Part shown: in pieces, positions 47,260-55,974 of the stretch | How positions within the stretch are numbered: the first letter of the stretch is position 1 | Layout: the number at the start of each line of letters is the position of its first letter | DNA from: JANLYQ01 sp031365725 | GTDB taxonomy: Bacteria; Actinomycetota; Actinomycetes; JACCUZ01 | Length of the DNA: 59,725 nucleotides | NCBI GenBank assembly: GCA_031365725.1 | Contig: JANLYQ010000045.1 | Span: 1-59,725 of the forward strand | Reading direction: 5' to 3' | Made by a program: the position numbers and the translations under genes | The notes under the pieces: model-generated | What the model saw: the letters and a program-made list of their open reading frames with translations, nothing else | The model's database searches: none | What the model was told of the DNA's origin: nothing

Positions 47260-50200
47260 TCAGCCGGCCAGGTGCCCCCACGCCGCGGCCAGCTCCTTCC
47301 ACGGTCCCTGCGCGGCGACCCTGCCCTGCACCAGTACGACCACCGAGTCGGCGCGGGCAAGCGCAGCGCGCTTGGTGGTGGCGCCCACCACCGTGCTGCC
47401 CCGGGAGCGTAGAGAGCGCCAGAGCTCGACCTCGGTCGCGGCGTCCAGCGCCGAGCTCACGTCGTCGGCCACCAGCAGCTCGGCGTGGGCTGCCAGCGCC
47501 CGGGCCAGCGCCAGCCGCTGCACCTGCCCGCCGGACAGCCGCACCCCGCGGTGCCCGACGACCGCCTGTGGACCGCCCGCCTCCGCCACGTCGCGACCCA
47601 GCCGGGCGTCGATGATCGAGCGTTCGATCTCGCGGTCGTGGTCCAGCGCGATGTTGTCGGCGAACGTGCCGGACAGCACCCGCGGCACCTGCGCTACGTA
47701 GGCCACGCGACCGGGGCGCAGAAAGGTCTCGGCGTCCGAGACCTCGTCGCCGTTCCAGCGCAGCGAACCGCGATAGGGCACCAGACCCACCAAGGCCGCG
47801 AGCAGGCTGGACTTGCCGGACCCGATCTGGCCCAGCAGCAGCACCAGCTCGCCACGTCGCACGACGAGGTCGACGTCGCTGGCGCCGATGGTGCCGTCGT
47901 CGTGCACCGCAGTGAGACCGCGCAGCTCGATCTGCTCGAGCCGGTCGACAGCGCCCGGCTGCGCCGGCGGCGCGGCGCCGGTGACGAGGTCGAGGCCCTC
48001 CGGCAGATCCATCAGATCGAAACCGCCGGCGAACTGGCTGGTGGCTTGCTGCCAGGCCCTGGTGCCGGGCGCCTCGGTGATGACCGAGCCGGCGACCCGG
48101 CCGAACCAGTCGAAGCCGTTCACCGCACCGGTGACGAGCAGGGCGGTGGCCAGGTCCCAGCTGCCGGTGACGAGCATCCCCCAGGCACCGACGACGGCGA
48201 CCTGCACGAGCACGATCGGCACGCCGTCCAGCAGTGCCTGCACCTGGTGCTCGCGGACCGCGGCGTCGACCCGGCCGTCGTCCACGTCACGCAGGTGGCC
48301 GTGCACGTCGTCGGTGGCGGCTGCCAGCTTGACGGTGCGCACGGAGTCGAGAGCTGACACCAGCGAGCGGCCGAAACGGGCGCGGGCGGCCGAGGCCGCC
48401 GCGGCGGAGCGGCCGGCCGCCGGGGAGCCGAGGGCGGAGATCGAGGCCGTGGCGACCATCACCGCAAGCAGCAGCAGACCGGCCAGCACGCTCTGGCCGG
48501 CGAGCGCCGTGACCACCACGATGGTCAGCCCGATCATGAAGTCGACCCACCTGTCGCCGTAGCGGGCGAAGCGGTCGGCGTCCATGGCCCGGGCCACCAC
48601 CTCGCCGGGCGGGGTAGGCGGCAGCCGGTGCTGGCGGGTCTGTCCGAGCAGCACCGCGGTGCGGGTCCGAAGCATCACCGCGACCCACCAGCGTGGGTAG
48701 CGAGCGATGGCGCTGGCGAGCAGCAGCGGAGCGGTGAGCAGCGACAGCACGAGCAGCGCCACCAGCAGCACCGGCCGCTCGCCCTGCTGCACCTGGACCA
48801 CCAGGTGCCCCCAGATCCACCCCGTCATCGCGCCGTAGGCGCCCAGGAGCACCGCGCCACCGAAGAGCAGCACGCTGGCCCAGCCCCACTCCGGGTGGAT
48901 CGCGAGCGCGTTCCAGGTGCCCCGTGCCAGGGAGGGGCCGGTTCCGACCGCGATGGCTGGCGGCGGACTCCCGGTGCGGCGGGCCGTCCCGACCCCGGCC
49001 GTGGCCGGGTCTTCGGCCTCGGCTGCGGCGGCCTCGGCGATCACCTCGACGGGTGCCTCGTCCGATGCCTCCAGCAGCCGCTGGAACGGGCCGGGCGTGC
49101 CGGCCAGGGTGGCGCGCGGGCCGTGCTGCACCATCCGGCCGCCTTCCAGCACGGCGACGTGGTCGGCCCGGGCTGTCGTTGTCAACCGATGGGCCACGAG
49201 GAGCCCGGTGCGCCCGGCCAGCAGCCGCTGGGACGCGGCGACCACCCGCGCCTCGGTAACAGGATCCATCCGGGCCGTCGCCTCGTCCAGGATGACGACG
49301 CGCACGTGTCGCACGAGCAGCCGGACGAAGGCGACCAGCTGCTCCTCGCCCGCGGACAGCGTGGTGCCGCTGGGCCCGAGCATGGTGTCCAGACCCTGCG
49401 GCAGGCCGAGAACCCAGTCGGTGAGGCCGAGCTCGTCGACAGCGTCCTGCACCTGCGCGCGGGGGAGGTCGGCGAACAGGGTGATGTTCTGCGCGAGCGT
49501 GCCCGCGAGGATCTCGGTGCGTTGCGTGACCACACCGACCGCCGCCCGCAACCGGTCCAGGTCGAGGCTGCGCACGTCGACGCCACCGAGCAGCACGGTT
49601 CCGGGCTCGGGCTCGACGGCCCGGGAGACGAGGGACGCGAGGGTGGACTTGCCCGACCCGCTGCGTCCCACCAGCGCGCAGGTGGTGCCGGCGAGTACAT
49701 CCAGCGACACCTCGCGCAGCGCGAAGCTCCCCTCGGGATAGGCAAAGTGCAGGTCGCGCAGCTCGAGGGACAGCGCGCCGCCCGGCAGGGCGTCGCCGCC
49801 TACCGGCTCGGGGTCGCTGGCCAGCAGCCCACGCAGCCGCACGAGTGCTCCGACGCCGGCCTGCAGGTCCGGCACGTGGCGGGCGACCTGGTCGATCTGC
49901 CCGACGAAGGTCGTGGTGACGAGGAACAGGGTGACCAGCGTGGCCACCGAGGCCCGGCCGCCGACGACCAGCACCACCCCCGACACCGCGACCGCCGCGA
50001 GCAGGGCGTGCAGCAGCAGACCCGTGCGGCGGCTGATCCGGCTCTCCAGGGTGACGACCTCGTGAAAGCGGGCGTGCACAGCGGCGGCCAGCTCGGCGCA
50101 GCGGCGCACGAGGTGCGCCTGGCCGAGGCTGGTCCGCAGGTCGTCCCGGGCGGCCACGCCCTCCTCCATGGCAGCCGCGTGGTCGGTCCAGGCCATCTCC

Positions 50201-50796
50201 TCCACGACCTTGCGCTCGGCCAGCTGACCGAGAAGCGGCCGGCTCACGAGGTAGACACCGCCGGTGGCCACCGGGAACAGGACCCACGCGGGCCACCAGG
50301 TGATGCCGGCGACGATGAGCAGCGGCCCGGCGGCGAGCAGCAGCCGGATGACCATCCAGGCGTTCTGCCGCAGCAGCGTGCCGATCTCGTGGGTGTCGTC
50401 GTCGACCCGGTCGAGGACCTCACCCACTGCCTGCTCGGAGAGCTCCGACAGCGGCTGGTGCATCACTGCGTCGAGCAGGTCCGAGCGCAGGACGCCTTCG
50501 GCGCGGTCGACCGTCACCGACCAGATGGTCCGGCCCATGGTGTCGAGCAGCGCGGCGCCGACCACGCACAGGGCCAGAGCGCCGACCAAGGCGGCCGTCG
50601 GGGTGTCGGCGATGCGGCCGGCGACCACGGTGCCGGCGGACTGCCCGATGGCAGCGAGGGTCGAAAAGCCAAGGGCCCAGCCGGCCCGAGGCCCACGCAG
50701 CCGCCGCCAGCTCAGCCGTCGCGACGGCGGCGCTTCTTCGCTGGTGCGGTCTGGGTGGTCGGTCGTCTGCTCCCGCGAGTTCGTCACCGTCACCAC
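47260..50796 (-). CDS. Fused two-half ABC exporter with asymmetric ATP sites
   Basis: One 1178-residue chain holds TMD1-NBD1-TMD2-NBD2, a fusion of a heterodimeric ABC exporter. NBD1: Walker A GRSGSGKST near 376, VILDEATARMD with catalytic Glu, H-loop VAHRLTT, but signature LSAGEEQ is degenerate. NBD2: Walker A GQIGSGKSS near 988, signature LSGGQVQ intact, but the catalytic Glu is Asp (LLVADDVSSALD) and the H-loop His is missing (GATTKRA). Thus one competent composite site (NBD1 Walkers with the NBD2 signature) and one degenerate site remain. GTG 50796 has TAGCGT (50808-50803) six bases upstream. Substrate unknown. Confidence 0.93.
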   Translation of the reverse strand: MVTVTNSREQTTDHPDRTSEEAPPSRRLSWRRLRGPRAGWALGFSTLAAIGQSAGTVVAGRIADTPTAALVGALALCVVGAALLDTMGRTIWSVTVDRAEGVLRSDLLDAVMHQPLSELSEQAVGEVLDRVDDDTHEIGTLLRQNAWMVIRLLLAAGPLLIVAGITWWPAWVLFPVATGGVYLVSRPLLGQLAERKVVEEMAWTDHAAAMEEGVAARDDLRTSLGQAHLVRRCAELAAAVHARFHEVVTLESRISRRTGLLLHALLAAVAVSGVVLVVGGRASVATLVTLFLVTTTFVGQIDQVARHVPDLQAGVGALVRLRGLLASDPEPVGGDALPGGALSLELRDLHFAYPEGSFALREVSLDVLAGTTCALVGRSGSGKSTLASLVSRAVEPEPGTVLLGGVDVRSLDLDRLRAAVGVVTQRTEILAGTLAQNITLFADLPRAQVQDAVDELGLTDWVLGLPQGLDTMLGPSGTTLSAGEEQLVAFVRLLVRHVRVVILDEATARMDPVTEARVVAASQRLLAGRTGLLVAHRLTTTARADHVAVLEGGRMVQHGPRATLAGTPGPFQRLLEASDEAPVEVIAEAAAAEAEDPATAGVGTARRTGSPPPAIAVGTGPSLARGTWNALAIHPEWGWASVLLFGGAVLLGAYGAMTGWIWGHLVVQVQQGERPVLLVALLVLSLLTAPLLLASAIARYPRWWVAVMLRTRTAVLLGQTRQHRLPPTPPGEVVARAMDADRFARYGDRWVDFMIGLTIVVVTALAGQSVLAGLLLLAVMVATASISALGSPAAGRSAAAASAARARFGRSLVSALDSVRTVKLAAATDDVHGHLRDVDDGRVDAAVREHQVQALLDGVPIVLVQVAVVGAWGMLVTGSWDLATALLVTGAVNGFDWFGRVAGSVITEAPGTRAWQQATSQFAGGFDLMDLPEGLDLVTGAAPPAQPGAVDRLEQIELRGLTAVHDDGTIGASDVDLVVRRGELVLLLGQIGSGKSSLLAALVGLVPYRGSLRWNGDEVSDAETFLRPGRVAYVAQVPRVLSGTFADNIALDHDREIERSIIDARLGRDVAEAGGPQAVVGHRGVRLSGGQVQRLALARALAAHAELLVADDVSSALDAATEVELWRSLRSRGSTVVGATTKRAALARADSVVVLVQGRVAAQGPWKELAAAWGHLAG

Positions 50797-50857
50797 CCGT
50801 CCACGCTAGAGGGCGGTACGGGCACCTCGCCTCTCCATTGCACGCTGCCGACGGAGG

Positions 50858-52504
50858 TCAGGTGCTGAGAGGGAGGTCCACCACGGGCGTGAGCTGGGCC
50901 CGGCCACCCCGGTCCCGCCCCGCCTTCTCGATCACCAGTCGGGCCGACCGACCGTCCAGCAGCAGGGTGGCGATCTCGTTGCCGTAGAACGGCCCTGCCA
51001 GCCGCGACCACGACAGCTGCTGCCGGGGGACCTTCGCCACCCGGTCGAGCAGGAAGCGGGTGGCCTTCTCCGCGGCCCGGCTCCACGAGATCCGGAACGC
51101 CACCTTCATCGCCAGCGGCACGGAGTTGTGCACGGGAGAGCACGTGAGCTGGTAGACCGGGGTCTCCACCGGCTCGGGGAAGTGGGCCTGGGCGGCGTAC
51201 GCATGATGGACGTCGCCGGAGAGCACGCAGATCGAGGCAGGCGGGCGCCTGCCGGACCCGGCGTGGTCCCCGCGCCCGACGCAACGGAACAGCTCGCCGA
51301 GGCGGTCGAAGGACTGTCGGAACGCCGCCCAGTGCTCGAGGTCGGCGGCCCGGCGGAACTTCTCGGCCCAGCGGGCCATCCGCGGCCCGCGGCTGCCGTC
51401 GGCGAGCACCTCGTTCCACGCTTCGATGTCGTGCAGCGCCCGCGCCAGGAGCCACGGCAACGAGGTGCCGACCAGCAGGTGGTCGTAGTCGCCGGCGACC
51501 TGCTCCTCGATCCAGCGAAACTCCGGCTCGGACACCATCGAACGGTCCCCCGTCTCGAGCACCCGACCGCAGCGGGAGTCGATGACCAGGAGCCGGATGT
51601 CACCGAGGTCGCGGCGATAGGACCACTGCGTGCCCTTGTGCCCGTCGGCCTCACTGTCGGCGGCAGCTGCGAACTCCCGCAGCATCGGCTCACAGTCACC
51701 GTCGTGACTGCGCACCTGTTGGTAGAGCTCGTTGTCGGCCAGCGCCTGCGGGCTGAGGTTGCCCAGGTGCTGATAGACCCAGTACGACGACAGGCCGCCG
51801 ATGATGCGTTCCTCCCACCAGGAGGTCTGCTTCATCTCCGCCCGCCAGGCCGCCGAGGTGTTCCAGTCGTCGCGCACGTCGTGGTCATCGAAGATCATCG
51901 AGCACGGCACGGTCGACAGCAGCCAGCGCACGTCGGGGTCCGACCAGCCCTCGGCGTAGAGCCAGGTGTACTCCTCGAAGTCCTGCACCTGCTCGTACGG
52001 CGCCACCGTGACATCGCGCCGAGCCCGGATGCGCGCCTTGGTCGCGTCCGAGGTCTCGTCGGCATAGACCTGGTCACCCAGCAGCAGCAACGAGTCCGGC
52101 CACCGGTCGTCGGGCAGCCCGGCCATCCGCTTGGCGTAGGTGTCGAGGGCGTCGGCGTCGAAGTTCTTGTTGCCGCTGACCGCCTCCGGGGTGGCATAGC
52201 GGCACGACCCGAACACCACCCGGAACGGCGTCGCCGGGTCCAGGGTGCGGATCCGCGACGCCGGCCGGGTCGAGCCCGCCGGCGGCCAGACCTGGTGACC
52301 GTCCAGCCGCACGTCGTACGTCGTGGGGACCCCCGCCGGCAGACCCTCGACGACTACCAGCGCGTAGTGATGACCCGCCACGGTCCAGGTACGCTCGCGG
52401 GCGCCGAGGATCTCGACGGTGCACGGGCCGGAGGTCTCGACCCACACCGTGGCGTCGGACGTGCCCACGTGGCGCAACAGGGGCCCGAGCACCAGGTCGG
52501 TCAT
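50858..52504 (-). CDS. PhoD-family alkaline phosphatase-like metallophosphoesterase
   Basis: Probable phosphodiesterase/phosphatase of the PhoD family. In 548 residues an N-terminal fibronectin-like part (1-95) precedes the catalytic domain: VVFGSCRYATPEAV, LLLLGDQVYADE, MIFDDHDVRDDWN, LLVGTSLPWLL and VLSGDVHHAYAAQ supply metal-site Asp, His and Asn residues. No Tat or Sec signal is seen, so unlike B. subtilis PhoD it is probably cytoplasmic. ATG 52504 overlaps the EamA stop by four bases. Confidence 0.9.
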   Translation of the reverse strand: MTDLVLGPLLRHVGTSDATVWVETSGPCTVEILGARERTWTVAGHHYALVVVEGLPAGVPTTYDVRLDGHQVWPPAGSTRPASRIRTLDPATPFRVVFGSCRYATPEAVSGNKNFDADALDTYAKRMAGLPDDRWPDSLLLLGDQVYADETSDATKARIRARRDVTVAPYEQVQDFEEYTWLYAEGWSDPDVRWLLSTVPCSMIFDDHDVRDDWNTSAAWRAEMKQTSWWEERIIGGLSSYWVYQHLGNLSPQALADNELYQQVRSHDGDCEPMLREFAAAADSEADGHKGTQWSYRRDLGDIRLLVIDSRCGRVLETGDRSMVSEPEFRWIEEQVAGDYDHLLVGTSLPWLLARALHDIEAWNEVLADGSRGPRMARWAEKFRRAADLEHWAAFRQSFDRLGELFRCVGRGDHAGSGRRPPASICVLSGDVHHAYAAQAHFPEPVETPVYQLTCSPVHNSVPLAMKVAFRISWSRAAEKATRFLLDRVAKVPRQQLSWSRLAGPFYGNEIATLLLDGRSARLVIEKAGRDRGGRAQLTPVVDLPLST

Positions 52505-53499
52505 GTCAGGTGGTCTACCACCGCTGGCCCCTGCGCAACCGGGCGGCGGACCCGCTCGGTGCTCACCACCAGCACCACGCCCAGCACCACCACCGCGCCG
52601 CCGACCACCTCCCAGCCGGTCACCCGCTCGCTGAGCAGCAGCGCGCCGAGCAGCACGGCCACGACCGGGTTGACGTAGGCGTAGGTCGCGATGAGGGAGA
52701 GCCGGGCGTGCTGCAGCAGCCAGACATAGGTGGAGAACGCCACCAGCGACCCGATCAGGACGAGGTAGACCATCGCCCACCAGGCCGAGGCAGGCAGGTC
52801 CCCGAGGTGCAGGTCGGCGGCCTCCCCGCGCGCCAGCCCGGCCAGGCAGAGCACCACCCCGGCCGCCAACATCTCGTAGGTCGTGGCGATGAAGACGTCC
52901 TGCGGCAGCGGGGTGCGACCGCTGACGTAGGACCCGAGCGCCCAGCTGGCCGCGGCGAGCACAACGGTGATGTAGCCCCAGGGCGGCACGTGCCCTCCCC
53001 CGCCGGCCCGCGCGGAGCCGGGCAGCACCAGCAAGCCGATGCCGGCGAAGCCGATCAGGGTGCCCAGCATGGTGTTGCGCGCGACCCGGTCGCCGCCCGC
53101 GGTGCGCAGCAGCACCAGCCACAGCGGGGTGGCGGCCACCAGCAGTGCCGCGAGCCCGGACGGCACCACCGTCTCGGCCAGCGCGACCAGGCCGTTGCCG
53201 GTGCTGAGCAGCAGGACCCCGACCCCGGCGGCCGCGAGCGCTTCGCGACCGGTGCCGAGGCGCCGGGCGACACCCCTTCTCCCCCGGCGTACGACGATCA
53301 GCGTGGCCAGCAGGAGCCCGGCGGTCACGAACCGCGCACCCATGCCCAACAACGGCGGCACGTGCGCCACCACCAGCCGGATCGCGACGTACGTGCTGCC
53401 CCACACGAGGTAGATCACCGCCAGCCCGGCCGTCACTGCGGCGGGGGAGCCGATCGTGACCCTGGCGGCGGGGGAGCCACTCCTACCTGCCGCGGTCAC
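52501..53499 (-). CDS. EamA-family (DMT) transporter
   Basis: Drug/metabolite-type permease with about ten hydrophobic helices in 332 residues (VIYLVWGSTYVAIRLVV; NGLVALAETVVPSGLAALL; ALGSYVSGRTPLPQ; IATYAYVNPVVAVLLGALLL), typical of EamA/YedA-like exporters. GTG 53499 is favoured over in-frame GTG 53508 because the latter lies within a TAGGGT -10 (53512-53507). A leaderless start seven bases after it fits the pattern in this window. Translationally coupled to the PhoD gene. Confidence 0.88.
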   Translation of the reverse strand: MTAAGRSGSPAARVTIGSPAAVTAGLAVIYLVWGSTYVAIRLVVAHVPPLLGMGARFVTAGLLLATLIVVRRGRRGVARRLGTGREALAAAGVGVLLLSTGNGLVALAETVVPSGLAALLVAATPLWLVLLRTAGGDRVARNTMLGTLIGFAGIGLLVLPGSARAGGGGHVPPWGYITVVLAAASWALGSYVSGRTPLPQDVFIATTYEMLAAGVVLCLAGLARGEAADLHLGDLPASAWWAMVYLVLIGSLVAFSTYVWLLQHARLSLIATYAYVNPVVAVLLGALLLSERVTGWEVVGGAVVVLGVVLVVSTERVRRPVAQGPAVVDHLT

Positions 53500-53600
53500 A
53501 CCCGTCACCCTAGGTCGGCCGGTCCCCGGGTCAAGATCGCACCAAGAGTCGGTTCTGTCCGATTCCGGGAAGAAATCGTGCCCCTATTGCCACTTATAGT

Positions 53601-53619
53601 TATCGGACGGTCACCGATA
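53601..53619. promoter_or_regulatory. Inverted repeat upstream of secreted protein gene
   Basis: TATCGG and CCGATA flank seven bases in an AT-rich island (about 53580-53625) between divergent genes, a possible operator or promoter region. Weak evidence. Confidence 0.3.
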
Positions 53620-53727
53620 GTATGAGTGTCTACTCCACAGAACGGACCATGGGGAACGACCGGCAGCAGTGCCCGGGCAGTGGCAGGATCTGCAGGCAGC
53701 ACGTCGCGAGCAACGATGGAGACCCAG

Positions 53728-54729
53728 ATGACCAGGCAGCCATGGCGGCCGAGCGGCGGTGACGTCGGCAGCAGCACCGGCATCGCTACCGCCGCCCTGG
53801 CCCTGCTCAGCGCCGGCGGCCTCGTCTCCCTCGGTCTCGTGCTGGGCAGCAGCGTCCAGCAGGCCGCGCAGGGGCACCTCCCGGGCGTGCCGTCCGTGCT
53901 CCAGGCGCCGCGCTCCGTCCACGTCTCGCCCCCCAAGGCGGGCTCGAGCGGCTCTCCCCTCGGTGGGCAGGCGTCGAGCAAGCCGCGCAGGTCCCCCCGC
54001 GCGTCCGCGCAGTCGCCGGTCGTGCTCCCGCTCCAGACCACGCCGGCTCCCACCGACGCCGGCACGCCGAGCCAGCCGCCGGTGGTCCCGCCTGCGCCGG
54101 CGCCGCCGGCTGCCCCGGTGCCGGTGCTGCCGCCCGTCGTCCAGCCGGTCATCGAGCCGGTCATCGCGCCGCCTGTGAGCACGCCGACCCCTCCGGTGAC
54201 ACCGTCCACCCGGCCGACTGCCAAGCCCGGCCACGGCACCCCGCGGCCGACCGCCCCGGCCCCTTCGCCGTCGACGACCAGGGAGCGCGACCCGGGTGAC
54301 GACGGGCACGAGCTGTCCAGCAACTGGCGCACCAAGCATCCCGGCCCACGCCGGCCGACCCCCACCCGGCCGCCTACGGTGATCCCGGCCGACCACGAGG
54401 GTGACGACGATTCGAGCGAGGGCAGCCACGCCACGCCGCTGCCGCCCGTGGCCGCGCTGACCCCGGCTGCCGCGCCGAGCCCGACCCCCAGCGCATCGCC
54501 GTACGGCGGTGCGGGCGGCTCCGGCGGCAACGACGCCCGCGGCGACGGCGATGGGCGCGGCAACGGCGGCGGCAACGGCGGCGGCAGCGGCGGCGGCCAC
54601 GACGACAAGGGTGGTCACGGCAACCACGGACCGGGCCCGGCGCACGGCGACGACGCGGCCAGCGGCAGCACCGACGCCGGCACGAGCTCCACGGACTCAG
54701 CGGGCTCCGCCGCCAGCTCCGACGGCTGA
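53728..54729 (+). CDS. Secreted or anchored Pro/Gly-rich low-complexity protein
   Basis: Not recognised. ATG 53728 has GGAGA six bases upstream; ATG 53716 is an alternative. In 333 residues, one hydrophobic helix (about 18-37, TAALALLSAGGLVSLGLVLG) acts as signal anchor. A long Pro/Ala/Thr/Val region (80-230), a charged segment, and a Gly/Asp/His-rich tail (GDGRGNGGGNGGGSGGGHDD, near 280) follow. The composition suggests an extended cell-wall-spanning protein; the His/Asp/Gly tail might bind metal (inference). Low complexity makes the reading frame less certain than for its neighbours. Confidence 0.65.
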   Translation: MTRQPWRPSGGDVGSSTGIATAALALLSAGGLVSLGLVLGSSVQQAAQGHLPGVPSVLQAPRSVHVSPPKAGSSGSPLGGQASSKPRRSPRASAQSPVVLPLQTTPAPTDAGTPSQPPVVPPAPAPPAAPVPVLPPVVQPVIEPVIAPPVSTPTPPVTPSTRPTAKPGHGTPRPTAPAPSPSTTRERDPGDDGHELSSNWRTKHPGPRRPTPTRPPTVIPADHEGDDDSSEGSHATPLPPVAALTPAAAPSPTPSASPYGGAGGSGGNDARGDGDGRGNGGGNGGGSGGGHDDKGGHGNHGPGPAHGDDAASGSTDAGTSSTDSAGSAASSDG

Positions 54730-54831
54730 GCCGCCCGGCTCCTGCTGCGACACCCGGCCCCGGCCGGTACGTTGTCCCCCGGCACCGACCCGCGGCGATC
54801 CCGAGGGAGTGCCCGAGCGACGAGGAGTGCC

Positions 54832-55974
54832 GTGACCCAGAGTGTCGAGCACGTCGGCGAGCAGGACCACGAGCGTCCGGCCAACCCCTACCGGCCGAGC
54901 CCGAGCGAGCCGCAGCTGGTACAGCTACTCACGCCGGAGGGCGAGCGGGTCAGCCACCCCGACTACGACGTCGACCTGAGCGACGACGAGCTTCGCGGGC
55001 TCTATCGCGACCTCGTGCTGGTCCGCCGGGTCGATGCCGAGGCCACAGCGCTGCAACGCCAGGGCGAGCTCGGCATCTGGGCCAGCCTGCTCGGGCAGGA
55101 GGCCGCGCAGGTCGGCTCCGGTCGCGCGATGCGGGCCGACGACTATGCCTTCCCGACCTACCGGGAGCACGGCGTCGCGTGGTGCCGCGGGGTCGACCCG
55201 CTGAACCTGCTGGGCCTCTTCCGCGGCGTCAACCACGGCGGCTGGGACCCCAACGAGAAGAACTTCCACCTGTACACGATCGTCATCGGCGCCCAGACGC
55301 TGCACGCCACGGGCTACGCGATGGGCATGCAGAAGGACGGCTCCGACGGCGCAGTGATCGCCTACTTCGGTGACGGCGCCACCAGCCAGGGCGACGTCAA
55401 CGAGGCCTTCATCTTCGCCAGCGTCTTCAACGCACCGGTCGTGTTCTTCTGCCAGAACAACCAGTGGGCCATCTCCGAGCCGATCGAGAAGCAGAGCCGG
55501 ATCCCGCTCTACCAGCGCGCGATGGGCTTCGGCTTCCCCGGCATCCGGGTCGACGGCAACGACGTGCTCGCGGTGCTGGCAGTGACCAAGGCCGCGTTGC
55601 AGAACGCGCGCGAGGGCAGCGGTCCCACCCTGGTCGAGGCCTACACCTACCGGATGGGTGCGCACACCACCTCCGACGACCCGACCCGCTATCGCCTCAC
55701 CGCGGAGCTCGAGTCGTGGAAGCTCAAGGACCCCATCGAACGCCTCAAGGCCTACCTCGTGCGCAGCGGTGTCGCCGACCAGACCTACTTCGACGGCATC
55801 GAGGTCGAGGCCGACGAGCTCGCGGTGTACGTGCGCAAGGGCTGCCTCGATCTGCCCGACCCCGAGCCGCTGTCCATCTTCGACCACGTCTACGCCGACC
55901 CGCACCCGCTGGTCGAGGAGGAGCGCGAGCAGTACGCCGCCTACCTCGCGACCTTCGAGAGCGAGGCACACTGA
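54832..55974 (+). CDS. 2-oxoacid dehydrogenase E1 component, alpha subunit
   Basis: Thiamine-diphosphate-dependent decarboxylase subunit of a pyruvate or branched-chain 2-oxoacid dehydrogenase. In 380 residues the ThDP motif is FGDGATSQGDVNEAFIFASV through CQNNQWA. The phosphorylation-loop-like YRMGAHTTSDDPTRYR is conserved. Start GTG 54832 has GAGGAG upstream. The ATG of the beta-subunit gene overlaps its stop. The alpha/beta type in actinobacteria is more often branched-chain-specific, since pyruvate uses AceE, but this cannot be settled from sequence alone. Confidence 0.92.
   Translation: MTQSVEHVGEQDHERPANPYRPSPSEPQLVQLLTPEGERVSHPDYDVDLSDDELRGLYRDLVLVRRVDAEATALQRQGELGIWASLLGQEAAQVGSGRAMRADDYAFPTYREHGVAWCRGVDPLNLLGLFRGVNHGGWDPNEKNFHLYTIVIGAQTLHATGYAMGMQKDGSDGAVIAYFGDGATSQGDVNEAFIFASVFNAPVVFFCQNNQWAISEPIEKQSRIPLYQRAMGFGFPGIRVDGNDVLAVLAVTKAALQNAREGSGPTLVEAYTYRMGAHTTSDDPTRYRLTAELESWKLKDPIERLKAYLVRSGVADQTYFDGIEVEADELAVYVRKGCLDLPDPEPLSIFDHVYADPHPLVEEEREQYAAYLATFESEAH

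Noticed and set aside
48628..50868. Very long open frame antisense to the ABC exporter
   Set aside because: Arg/Gly/His-rich composition without motifs; the opposite strand encodes a complete ABC transporter.
53505..54608. Leftward open frame antisense to the Pro/Gly-rich protein
   Set aside because: Also low complexity, but lacks a signal anchor and any ribosome-binding site; the rightward frame was preferred, with modest confidence.
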